Shown one piece after another: positions 44,870 to 53,182 of a stretch of DNA of 64,000 nucleotides. Under the pieces are notes generated by a model. The model did not search any database and was not told where the DNA came from. It was given only the letters and a program-made list of their open reading frames with translations. Made by a program: the position numbers and the translations under genes. Numbering within the stretch: the first letter of the stretch is position 1; each line of letters starts with the position of its first letter. This stretch comes from Mesorhizobium tianshanense (lineage in GTDB: Bacteria > Pseudomonadota > Alphaproteobacteria > Rhizobiales > Rhizobiaceae), in the NCBI RefSeq assembly GCF_007830515.1, contig NZ_VLKT01000032.1, positions 26,443 through 90,442 on the forward strand, given 5' to 3'.

Positions 44870-45979
44870 ATGTCGACCGTGAACCGAGAAACCCCTCGCC
44901 CTGCCGCCGGCCGTGCCGGCATAAAGAAGGAACTGCCCGACCATTTCAAGGACTACCGGCACGTCTGGGTCTTCATCGAGCTCGAACGCGGCCATGTCCA
45001 TTCGGTATCATTCGAGCTGCTCGGCGAAGGTCGCAAGCTGGCCGACAAGCTTGAGGTCCAGCTTGCTGGCGTCGTGCTCGGCCCGCCTGGAGAGGCCATC
45101 GGGAACGCCATTGCCGAAGCCTTCGCTTATGGCGCCGACATTGTCTACATCGTCGAGGCGCCACTGCTTGCCGACTATCGGAACGAGCCTTACACCAAGG
45201 CGATGACGGATCTGGTCGCTACCCACAAACCCGAGATCCTTCTTCTCGGTGCGACCACACTCGGCAGGGATCTTGCCGGCTCCGTGGCGACGACTTTGCA
45301 GACAGGGCTCACGGCCGACTGCACCGAACTTGACGTGGATACCGACGGTTCGCTCGCCGCGACCCGTCCGACTTTCGGCGGTTCCTTGTTATGCACGATC
45401 TATACGCTCAACTATCGGCCGCAGATGGCGACAGTGCGACCGAGGGTCATGCCCATGCCGCAGCGGGCGGATAAGCCGGTTGGGCGTGTCATCCAGCACA
45501 AGCTGTCGATAACCGAGGACGAGATCGTCACCAAAGTCCTCGGTTTCCTGCCGGATAGCCAGTCGGCAACGGCCAATCTCGCCTATGCCGACGTCGTGGT
45601 TGCGGGAGGTCTCGGTCTCGGCGCGGCGGAGAACTTGCAGCTTGTGAAGAATCTCGCGCGAGCGATCGGCGCCGAATATGGCTGTTCGCGCCCGCTGGTC
45701 CAGAAGGGCTGGGTGTCGGCTGATCGGCAGATCGGCCAAACTGGCAAGACCATCCGGCCGAAGCTTTACATAGCGGCGGGGATTTCCGGCGCGATCCAGC
45801 ACCGGGTTGGCGTCGAGGGGGCCGATCTCATCGTGGCCATCAACGCCGACCCGAACGCGCCGATTTTCGATTTCGCCCACCTCGGGATCGTCACCGATGC
45901 GATCCGCTTCCTGCCCGCGCTGACGGAAGCCTTCACCCGGCGGCTGTCGCCGCACAATCGCGATAAGCTTGCGAGCTAA
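44870..45979 (+). CDS. fixB: FixB, electron-transfer flavoprotein alpha subunit
   Basis: A 369-residue ETF-alpha. ATG 44870 has CAGGAGC upstream; the longer frame lies inside fixA. The C-terminal FAD-binding region is intact: VVVAGGLGLGAAENLQLV, VSADRQIGQTGKTIRPKLY, and AINADPNAPIFDFAHLGIV. It heads the FAD-binding half of the FixAB dimer. FixC begins five bases later. Confidence 0.95.
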   Translation: MSTVNRETPRPAAGRAGIKKELPDHFKDYRHVWVFIELERGHVHSVSFELLGEGRKLADKLEVQLAGVVLGPPGEAIGNAIAEAFAYGADIVYIVEAPLLADYRNEPYTKAMTDLVATHKPEILLLGATTLGRDLAGSVATTLQTGLTADCTELDVDTDGSLAATRPTFGGSLLCTIYTLNYRPQMATVRPRVMPMPQRADKPVGRVIQHKLSITEDEIVTKVLGFLPDSQSATANLAYADVVVAGGLGLGAAENLQLVKNLARAIGAEYGCSRPLVQKGWVSADRQIGQTGKTIRPKLYIAAGISGAIQHRVGVEGADLIVAINADPNAPIFDFAHLGIVTDAIRFLPALTEAFTRRLSPHNRDKLAS

Positions 45980-45984
45980 GGGAG

Positions 45985-47298
45985 ATGGACATGATCGAGG
46001 AAAAATTCGACGCCATTGTCATCGGAGCCGGCATGTCCGGGAACGCAGCTGCTTACACCATGGCAAGCCACGGGCTGAAGGTGCTGCAGTTGGAGCGCGG
46101 TGAATATCCCGGCTCCAAGAATGTCCAGGGTGCCATCATGTATGCGAACATGCTGGAGAAGATCATCCCGGATTTCCGGGATGACGCACCTCTCGAGCGG
46201 CATTTGGTTGAACAGCGGCTTTGGGTGATGGACGAAACGTCCCACACCGGGATTCACTATCGGTCGGACGACTTCAATGAGGCGAAGCCCAACCGCTATA
46301 CGATCATCCGTGCCCAGTTCGATAAATGGTTTTCGCGCAAGGTGCGCGAGGCCGGCGCGACGGTTCTGTGCGAGACGACCGTGACGGAACTCGTCCGTGA
46401 TGCCAAGGACAGGGTGGTCGGTGTCCGCACAGACCGGGCCGGCGGAGCGATCTTCGCCGACGTGGTCGTGCTCGCAGAAGGTGTGTCCGGGCTGCTTGGC
46501 ACGCGGGCCGGCCTGCGCGAGATGCCGAAGCCGCAAACCGTGGCGCTCGCTGTCAAGGAAATGCATTTCCTGCCCGAAGAGGTCATTGAGCAGCGGTTCG
46601 GCCTCAAGGGCGATGAAGGCTGCGTGATCGAGGCGGTGGGCACGACCTCCCGCGGCATGGCCGGGCTCGGCTTCCTCTACACGAACAAGGAGTCGATCTC
46701 ACTGGGCATCGGCTGCCTCGTCTCCGATTTCGCCGTGATGATGGAGAGCCCTTACGTCCTGCTCGATGCCTTAAAAAACCATCCTTCGATCCGGCCCCTG
46801 ATCGCTGGCTCGGAGGTGAAAGAATATGCCGCGCATCTCATTCCCGAAGGCGGCTACAAGGCGATTCCGCAGCTCTTCGGCGATGGTTGGGTCGTGGTCG
46901 GCGATGCCGCGCAACTGAACAATGCCGTTCACCGCGAGGGTTCGAACCTCGCCATGACCTCCGGCCGCATCGCGGCTGAGGCAATCGTCAAGCTCAAGAG
47001 CCGCAACGGTCCTATGACCAAACGCAACCTCGCCCTCTACAAAGCCATGCTGGACAAGTCCTTCGTGGTCAAGGACCTGAGGAAATACAAAGACATGCCG
47101 GCCTTGCTCCACACCAATTCCTGCAATTTCTTCACGACCTATCCCCGGTTGATGTCGCAAGCCGCGCAGAACTTCATGCGTGTCGACGGCACGCCGAAGA
47201 TCGAGAAGGAAAAGGCGACCACGGCCGCCTTCATCAAGGCGCGCTCGCGCTGGGGGCTGGTCAGCGACGCGGTCCGCCTGGCATTCGCGTGGCGCTGA
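45985..47298 (+). CDS. fixC: FixC, flavoprotein ETF:quinone oxidoreductase-like
   Basis: A 437-residue FAD protein. The dinucleotide-binding motif is VIGAGMSGNAAAY (residues ~13-25), followed by ERGEYPGSKNVQG. GDAAQLNNAVHREGSNLAM near residue 305 is the second FAD contact. It accepts electrons from FixAB and works with FixX at the membrane quinone pool. FixX follows after 12 bases. Confidence 0.95.
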   Translation: MDMIEEKFDAIVIGAGMSGNAAAYTMASHGLKVLQLERGEYPGSKNVQGAIMYANMLEKIIPDFRDDAPLERHLVEQRLWVMDETSHTGIHYRSDDFNEAKPNRYTIIRAQFDKWFSRKVREAGATVLCETTVTELVRDAKDRVVGVRTDRAGGAIFADVVVLAEGVSGLLGTRAGLREMPKPQTVALAVKEMHFLPEEVIEQRFGLKGDEGCVIEAVGTTSRGMAGLGFLYTNKESISLGIGCLVSDFAVMMESPYVLLDALKNHPSIRPLIAGSEVKEYAAHLIPEGGYKAIPQLFGDGWVVVGDAAQLNNAVHREGSNLAMTSGRIAAEAIVKLKSRNGPMTKRNLALYKAMLDKSFVVKDLRKYKDMPALLHTNSCNFFTTYPRLMSQAAQNFMRVDGTPKIEKEKATTAAFIKARSRWGLVSDAVRLAFAWR

Positions 47299-47310
47299 GG
47301 GGGAGACGAG

Positions 47311-47610
47311 ATGACGATCGCAGTGACGAAGTCACGTGTCGAGGACAAGCTTTTCCAGAACCGCTACCTGGTCGATCCTGGCCGTCCGCATATCAAAGTG
47401 CGACCGCACGAGAGGCCAAGCGCGAACTTGCTCGCGCTGACCCACGTCTGCCCGGCGAAATGCTATGAGCTGAACGACAAGGGTCAAGTGGAGATCACCC
47501 CGGACGGCTGCATGGAGTGCGGCACCTGCCGGATATTGTGCGAGACCAGTGGCGAGATCGAGTGGGACTATCCACGCGGCGGCTTCGGTGTCCTCTTCAA
47601 GTTCGGATGA
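47311..47610 (+). CDS. fixX: FixX ferredoxin-like protein
   Basis: A 99-residue protein with CPAKCYEL and CMECGTCRILC motifs, giving a 4Fe-4S cluster like that of ETF:quinone oxidoreductases. The GAGIEWDYPRGG-type end (SGEIEWDYPRGGFGVLFKFG) is typical of FixX. It completes the fixABCX operon; nifA follows after 165 bases. Confidence 0.95.
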   Translation: MTIAVTKSRVEDKLFQNRYLVDPGRPHIKVRPHERPSANLLALTHVCPAKCYELNDKGQVEITPDGCMECGTCRILCETSGEIEWDYPRGGFGVLFKFG

Positions 47611-47775
47611 CCGGCGCACGCATCGTTTCAAAAGCGTGAATCGTGCACGTCAGCCGCTGCTAGAATGACCTCTCACATTAGAAAGAAGCTAGTGAATAGT
47701 GTGGGTTTCGGAATTCGAATACAAACCGGCGCTTGGGAGGAGCACACCCTGGACGACAACCCCTGAGGTGTTTGC

Positions 47776-49527
47776 ATGGCTCACGTGCTGCGAAATCGGG
47801 TCGATGAGGTAGGACCTCGGAACATCCTGCCTGAACCACGGATCAACTCCATTCACGAAGCGGATATCTCGCTCAGAGGAATCTACGAGATATCGAAGAT
47901 CCTGACCGCCCCCACCCGGCTTGAGATCACGATTGCGAATGTCGTGAATACCCTCTCCTCATTTGTGCAAATGCGTCATGGAACAATCGTCGTCCTGGAC
48001 GCTAAAATGGAGCCGGAGATTACTGCAACCGCCGACAGCTCCTACCCACTTCAATCAGGAATTGGCCGCGTCATACCGCAAGCCGCGATAGACCAGATCG
48101 TCGCTACGGGGGCACCGCTCGTCATACCGGATGTTAGCAAGTCCGACCTATTTCAGGCTGACCTTCAACCGTCTTCGAGCGGCGGCACCGTCCCAATTAC
48201 CTTCATCGGTATCCCGGTAAAGGCTGAGCACGAGATCCTTGGGGCATTGTCGATCGACCGTGTCGGTGACGGCGTGACCAGCTCCCCCTGCGACGAGGAC
48301 GTACGCTTCCTAACCATGGTCGCCGACCTCGTCGGCCGCACCATTCGTCTCCATCGCATCCTGAGTATGGATCGACAGCGGTTCATCGAGGAGCAGCGGA
48401 GACCGGAGAAATGGCCCGACGAGAAGAGTACCGACCCAGCCGGGCATCGGCATGTCAAAATCGACGGGATCATCGGAGAAAGTCCTGCACTCAAGCAGGT
48501 GCTCGAAACCGTAAAGGTCGTGGCAAGGACCAATTCCACCGTGCTTCTGCGGGGCGAAAGCGGCACCGGCAAGGAATTCTTTGCCCAGGCCATCCATAAG
48601 CTTTCACCTCGGGGCAAGAAGGCTTTCGTCAAATTGAACTGCGCCGCACTGTCTGAAAGCGTTCTGGAATCCGAGCTGTTTGGACACGAAAAGGGCGCCT
48701 TCACCGGGGCTATCTCCCAGCGCGCCGGCCGATTCGAATTGGCAAATGGCGGAACGCTGCTACTTGATGAAATCGGCGAGATTTCGCCTGCCTTTCAAGC
48801 CAAGCTGTTGCGCGTCCTGCAGGAAGGCGAACTGGAGCGAGTGGGCGGCACGAGAACGCTTCAGGTCGATGTCCGGCTCATATGCGCCACCAACAAGGAT
48901 CTCGAGACGGCTGTCGTAAAGGGGGAGTTCAGGGCCGACCTATATTACCGCATCAATGTTGTGCCAATCATCCTGCCCCCGCTCAGAGAGCGAGCCGGCG
49001 ATATTCCACGCCTTGCGAACGCCTTCCTCGACCGGTTCAACAAGGAGAACCATCGCGAGCTCGCCTTCGCGCCATCGGCGCTTGATCTGATCTCGCAATG
49101 CTATTTCCCTGGCAATGTCCGCGAGCTGGAAAACTGCGTGCAAAGGACGGCTACACTTGCGCGTTCAAAGACGATCACTCCATCGGATTTCGCCTGCAAG
49201 AACAGCCAGTGCCTTTCGTCGCTCCTTTGGAAAGGAGCCGACCGTTCGCATGGCGGCAATGCCATCGACGAGCTCTCCCAGCCTGACACGATGCCGGTTC
49301 GGCGCATTGGTGCCCCGGAAGGCGAGATATCGCCCCTCACGGCCGTCGATCCGAACAATCCCGCTTGCCCCGCAATCGGCCCGCATCTGACGGAACGCGA
49401 CCGCCTGACCGACGCGATGGAGAAGGCCGGCTGGGTGCAGGCCAAGGCGGCTCGTATCCTCGGCCTCACGCCGCGGCAGATCGGCTACGCTCTGCGCCGG
49501 CATGGTATCGAGGTGAAGAAATTCTAG
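47776..49527 (+). CDS. nifA: NifA, sigma-54 activator (copy 1)
   Basis: A 583-residue activator. The GAF domain is at residues ~40-200. The AAA+ centre has Walker A GESGTGKE, an intact GAFTGA loop at 48694-48711 and Walker B GGTLLLDEIGEIS. An interdomain linker has Cys-x4-Cys (CKNSQC), which makes NifA oxygen-sensitive. The C-terminal helix-turn-helix (GWVQAKAARILGLTPRQIGYAL) binds TGT-N10-ACA sites. It would switch on the nif promoters in this window. It lies between fixX and the nifB promoter and may be co-transcribed with fixABCX. Confidence 0.95.
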   Translation: MAHVLRNRVDEVGPRNILPEPRINSIHEADISLRGIYEISKILTAPTRLEITIANVVNTLSSFVQMRHGTIVVLDAKMEPEITATADSSYPLQSGIGRVIPQAAIDQIVATGAPLVIPDVSKSDLFQADLQPSSSGGTVPITFIGIPVKAEHEILGALSIDRVGDGVTSSPCDEDVRFLTMVADLVGRTIRLHRILSMDRQRFIEEQRRPEKWPDEKSTDPAGHRHVKIDGIIGESPALKQVLETVKVVARTNSTVLLRGESGTGKEFFAQAIHKLSPRGKKAFVKLNCAALSESVLESELFGHEKGAFTGAISQRAGRFELANGGTLLLDEIGEISPAFQAKLLRVLQEGELERVGGTRTLQVDVRLICATNKDLETAVVKGEFRADLYYRINVVPIILPPLRERAGDIPRLANAFLDRFNKENHRELAFAPSALDLISQCYFPGNVRELENCVQRTATLARSKTITPSDFACKNSQCLSSLLWKGADRSHGGNAIDELSQPDTMPVRRIGAPEGEISPLTAVDPNNPACPAIGPHLTERDRLTDAMEKAGWVQAKAARILGLTPRQIGYALRRHGIEVKKF

Positions 49528-49624
49528 GCGTCCTGATGACGTCAAACGTCAGGCCGGAGTAGTCTTCCTCACATTCTGCGTGCCCAAGAAGCGGTTCCCT
49601 TCGCGACGCGGTTCGCTTGTGCAC

Positions 49625-49728
49625 TGTCGGAAGCCGGACAAAATTGTGCCGGAGCTAACCGACAGAATCCGACACGGAAAGCCAATTGGTGAACTAAAAC
49701 CGCCTTTTGAGCTGGCATAGCTCTTGCG
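49625..49728 (+). promoter_or_regulatory. NifA/sigma-54 promoter of nifB
   Basis: TGGCATAGCTCTTGCG at 49713-49728 has GG and GC ten bases apart. TGT-N10-ACA is at 49625-49640. The promoter lies just before the ATG at 49766 and overlaps the start of the longer open frame (49724), which rules that start out. Confidence 0.9.
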
Positions 49729-49765
49729 CCTTGAACTGCGACGTTACCAGCAACGGAGCCGTTCG

Positions 49766-51247
49766 ATGTCCGCACCGATAATTTCGCTTGAGGGCCTGAC
49801 CAGCACGACATCCTTCGACCAGTTGCTGGCGACCGCGAAATCCGGTGGCTGCGCATCTTCAACCTGCGGCTTGTCGGGAAAGCCGGACGACATCGATCCG
49901 GCTGTCTGGGAGAAGATCAAGGATCACCCCTGCTTTTCGGAAGAAGCGCATCACTATTTCGCGCGCATGCACGTCGCGGTCGCCCCGGCTTGCAACGTCC
50001 AGTGCAACTACTGCAATCGCAAATATGACTGCGCCAACGAAAGTCGGCCTGGGGTCGTTTCGGAAAAGCTGACACCCGACCAGGCGCTACGCAAGGTGAT
50101 CGCGGTCGCCAACGAGGTGCCGCAGCTTTCCGTACTCGGCATCGCCGGACCGGGCGATGCCTGTTACGACTGGAAAAAGACAAAGGCAACGTTCGAACGA
50201 GTTGCCGGGGAAATTCCCGACATCAAGCTGTGCATCTCCACCAATGGTCTGGCGCTGCCGGATCATGTCGCCGAGCTCGTCGACATGAATGTCGATCACG
50301 TGACGATCACCATCAACATGGTCGACCCTGAAGTCGGCGCAAAGATTTATCCTTGGATCTTTTACGACCATCGCCGCTACGTCGGCATCGAAGCCGCCCG
50401 GATCCTGCACGAGCGGCAGATGCTGGGCCTGGAGATGCTGACCGCGCGCGGCGTCCTCACCAAAATCAATTCGGTGATGATCCCCGGCGTGAACGACGAG
50501 CATCTGATCGAGGTGAATAGATGGGTCAAGGAGCGCGGCGCGTTCCTGCATAACGTCATGCCGCTGATTTCCGACCCGGCGCACGGTACCCACTTCGGCC
50601 TGATCGGGCAGCGCGGCCCAAATGCAATGGAGATGAAGACTCTTCAGGATCGTCTCGAAGGCGGCGCCAAATTGATGCGCCACTGCCGGCAGTGCCGGGC
50701 CGATGCGGTCGGCCTGCTCGGCGAGGATCGTGGCCAGGAATTCTCGCTCGACAGCATTCCCGGCGAGGTCACCTACGATTCCAGCAGGCGCGAAGCCTAT
50801 CAAGAGGTGGTCGCGCGCGAGCGCCATGATCATGTGGCGGCTAGGAGCGAGGCGATCGGAATGGTCAAGACAGCGGGTTCCGGCAAGTCCCTTCTCGTCG
50901 CCGTGGCCACCAGGGGCGGCGGCCGCGTCAACGAACACTTCGGCCATGCGAAGGAACTCCAGGTTTATGAAGTCTCGCCGAGAGGGATCAGCTTCGTCGG
51001 GCATCGCAAGGTCGAGCAGTATTGTCTCGGCGGCCGGGGCGATAACGCCACCCTCGACGGCGTTATCGCTGCGTTGGAAGGCATAGACGTCGTATTGTGC
51101 GCCAAGATCGGAAATTGCCCCAAGGATCAGCTCGCGGAAGCTGGAATCCGAGCAACCGACGCTTATGGCCATGACTACATCGAGACCGCAATCAGCGCGC
51201 TTTACGCCGCCGAGTTTGGGATCCAGCCGCTGGCGGCGACGGCCTGA
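49766..51247 (+). CDS. nifB: NifB, FeMo-cofactor radical SAM synthase
   Basis: A 493-residue protein. The radical SAM motif CNVQCNYC lies near residue 76. Further Cys ligands for the K1/K2 clusters are nearby and at CRQCRAD near residue 310. The C-terminal ~120 residues (LLVAVATRGGGRVNEHFGHA onwards) are the NifX-like domain that holds NifB-co. It builds the 8Fe-9S-C precursor of FeMo-cofactor. It is followed by fdxN with 32 bases between, all under the same NifA promoter. Confidence 0.96.
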   Translation: MSAPIISLEGLTSTTSFDQLLATAKSGGCASSTCGLSGKPDDIDPAVWEKIKDHPCFSEEAHHYFARMHVAVAPACNVQCNYCNRKYDCANESRPGVVSEKLTPDQALRKVIAVANEVPQLSVLGIAGPGDACYDWKKTKATFERVAGEIPDIKLCISTNGLALPDHVAELVDMNVDHVTITINMVDPEVGAKIYPWIFYDHRRYVGIEAARILHERQMLGLEMLTARGVLTKINSVMIPGVNDEHLIEVNRWVKERGAFLHNVMPLISDPAHGTHFGLIGQRGPNAMEMKTLQDRLEGGAKLMRHCRQCRADAVGLLGEDRGQEFSLDSIPGEVTYDSSRREAYQEVVARERHDHVAARSEAIGMVKTAGSGKSLLVAVATRGGGRVNEHFGHAKELQVYEVSPRGISFVGHRKVEQYCLGGRGDNATLDGVIAALEGIDVVLCAKIGNCPKDQLAEAGIRATDAYGHDYIETAISALYAAEFGIQPLAATA

Positions 51248-51279
51248 GCCGTCTCATTCCAATCGAACCAGGAGTTAAA

Positions 51280-51474
51280 ATGGCTTTCAAGATCATCGCA
51301 TCCCAATGCACCCAATGCGGCGCCTGCGAGTTCGAATGTCCCTCCGTCGCGATCAAGTTCAAGGGCGAGAGGTACGTGATCGATCCGGACAAGTGCACCG
51401 AATGCAAGGAGGCCTTCGACACGCAGCAATGCGCCTCGGTATGTCCGGTGCCGAAGACCTGCGTTCCTGCCTGA
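51280..51474 (+). CDS. fdxN: FdxN-type 2[4Fe-4S] ferredoxin
   Basis: A 64-residue ferredoxin with CTQCGACEFEC and CTECKEAFDTQQCASVC. The insert in the second motif is typical of nif-linked FdxN. It supplies electrons to nitrogenase or to NifB. It sits between nifB and nifZ. Confidence 0.93.
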   Translation: MAFKIIASQCTQCGACEFECPSVAIKFKGERYVIDPDKCTECKEAFDTQQCASVCPVPKTCVPA

Positions 51475-51557
51475 ATTCGGTACCGACACGGCCGGGCCCG
51501 CCTCCGGGGGCACCTGGAACTCCACAACCTGCAGCCTCGAGAAAAGAAGGAACGGCC

Positions 51558-51878
51558 ATGTGGCTCGGACGCGAACAGGAGGTCGAAATCCGCAAGCCTC
51601 CACGATTTATGCCGGGTGAGCGGGTCCGTGCCACACGCCACATAAAGAATGACGGCACCTATCCTGGCAGGGAGATCGGCGAAAACCTCGTGCGGAAGGG
51701 CGACGAGGGTTATGTGCGCGACATTGGCACCTTTCTCCAGCAGTTCTTCATCTATGCGGTCGAATGGGTCGATCGCGGCACGATCGTCGGCATGCGAGCG
51801 CGTGAACTTATGAGCCTCGACAAAGTCGAGGCTCCCTGCGGGGCCGAAAGCACTGCAAATCGAGGAGCAGCAAGATGA
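51558..51878 (+). CDS. nifZ: NifZ, MoFe protein maturation
   Basis: A 106-residue protein from ATG 51558 (AAGGAAC upstream). It reads FMPGERVRATRHIKNDGTYPG and KGDEGYVRDIGTFLQQFFIY, the NifZ fold. NifZ helps form the second P-cluster of the MoFe protein. Its stop overlaps nifT by four bases. The frame is open further upstream (to 51306) over fdxN and is not used. Confidence 0.93.
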   Translation: MWLGREQEVEIRKPPRFMPGERVRATRHIKNDGTYPGREIGENLVRKGDEGYVRDIGTFLQQFFIYAVEWVDRGTIVGMRARELMSLDKVEAPCGAESTANRGAAR

Positions 51879-52087
51879 AAGTAATGATCCGCAGGACCGA
51901 TGCCGGCTTGTCGGCGTATGTCCCCAAGAAGGATCTCGAAGAGCCGATCATCAAGCTCGAGAACGAAGACTTGTGGGGCGGGGTCGTAACACTCAGGAAC
52001 GGCTGGCGGCTCCTCCTACCCGACCTTCCGCGGCATACGCGTCTGCCGATCACCGTCGAGGCAAGGAAGCTTTCTGACGAGGACTGA
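51875..52087 (+). CDS. nifT: NifT/FixU small protein
   Basis: A 70-residue protein (MKVMIRRTDAGLSAYVPKKD at the start) matching NifT/FixU, a common nif-cluster protein without a firmly known role. It overlaps nifZ. A SIR2-like gene follows after 37 bases. Confidence 0.92.
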   Translation: MKVMIRRTDAGLSAYVPKKDLEEPIIKLENEDLWGGVVTLRNGWRLLLPDLPRHTRLPITVEARKLSDED

Positions 52088-52124
52088 TGCTGCCGGTTGA
52101 TAAGGGCGTCGAGAGGAAACGAGC

Positions 52125-53030
52125 ATGAACACGATCCTGACCCCGCGCCACCTCGTCGTCCTCCAGGACAGTTTTGCCGAAAAGCTGCTTGACCTGCTGA
52201 ACGAAGCGCTCGCGGCCGATGCGGTGATCCCATATCTCGGTCCGGGTCTCCTCAGGCTCAGCTCCGCGGAAACGCCTGTACCGAACAGCCCGGAAGCCGT
52301 CGCCGCGGCGCTCAACACGCGCGCGCCAGCCCCTTCCAAGATTCGCACCAATATGTGGTCGGTCGCACAGTTCATCGAACAGCGCCGGCACCGCCGGACG
52401 CTTCAAGCGTGGATGGCGGAGATATTCGCAGCGCCGGCGGCGCCGACCGTCCTCCACGCCTGGCTCGCAAAGCTGCCGCTCTCCCTCATCATCGACAGCT
52501 GGTACGACGGCGCCATGCGAACCGCCCTCACAGAGGCCGGCCGAGCGGACGTCATCGAGATACAAGGCGTCACGCGGGCGAACGAAATCGGTAACATTTG
52601 GACCAAAACCTACGACTTGTCCGGGAACGAACTCGACCCAGGGCCAGCGGCAAAGACGATTCTCTATACGCCTCACGGCAGTGTTAGGCCGGCCGCAAAT
52701 TTCCTCGTCGCGGATTCCGACTATGTCGAAGTCCTAACCGAAATCGACATCCAGACGCCGATCCCTGACGTGGTGAAGGAACGGCGCATCAACCGTGGCT
52801 TCTTGTTCGTCGGCTGCCGCTTCAACGATCAGATGCTGCGCACCTACGCCAGACAGATCATGAAGCGCTCGGAAGGATCACATTTTGCGGTAATCGATGC
52901 GGCAACGCTCACCAAAAACGAACGTCGTTTCCTTGCAGAAAGCGCAATCACGGTCATTGACATGCCGGCAGGTGTAGCCGCGGCTCGGCTCGTCGCAGCA
53001 GGCACTGCTGCAGATGGTGGCCAGGATTGA
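52125..53030 (+). CDS. SIR2-like domain protein in nif cluster
   Basis: A 301-residue protein. The start (ADAVIPYLGPGLLRLSSAE) and YTPHGSV with FLFVGCRFNDQMLRTYARQI are the features of SIR2-like NAD-binding domains (GxG start, histidine, and a final nucleotide-binding loop). The GAGxS of true deacetylases is replaced by YLGPGL. It may bind or cleave NAD, or bind another nucleotide. It follows nifT in the same direction and is probably co-regulated from the nifB promoter. Similar genes near nifT in some rhizobia are recalled, without known function. Confidence 0.7.
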   Translation: MNTILTPRHLVVLQDSFAEKLLDLLNEALAADAVIPYLGPGLLRLSSAETPVPNSPEAVAAALNTRAPAPSKIRTNMWSVAQFIEQRRHRRTLQAWMAEIFAAPAAPTVLHAWLAKLPLSLIIDSWYDGAMRTALTEAGRADVIEIQGVTRANEIGNIWTKTYDLSGNELDPGPAAKTILYTPHGSVRPAANFLVADSDYVEVLTEIDIQTPIPDVVKERRINRGFLFVGCRFNDQMLRTYARQIMKRSEGSHFAVIDAATLTKNERRFLAESAITVIDMPAGVAAARLVAAGTAADGGQD

Positions 53031-53182
53031 ACGTGGGGGGCGCGTTTCATGGTGAGTCGTCCCGGCGAGTACAGAAAGCGCAATTCAGTCTGGAACACAC
53101 CCGTGAGCAATGATGCTATTGGCAGCGCGACGAAGCCTCTGAATTCGTTCACGCATTTGGAAGCAGGTGGGGTGGCCGGGGC

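Noticed and set aside
50087..51172. Minus-strand 361-residue ORF
   Set aside because: Antisense to nifB, which is certain.
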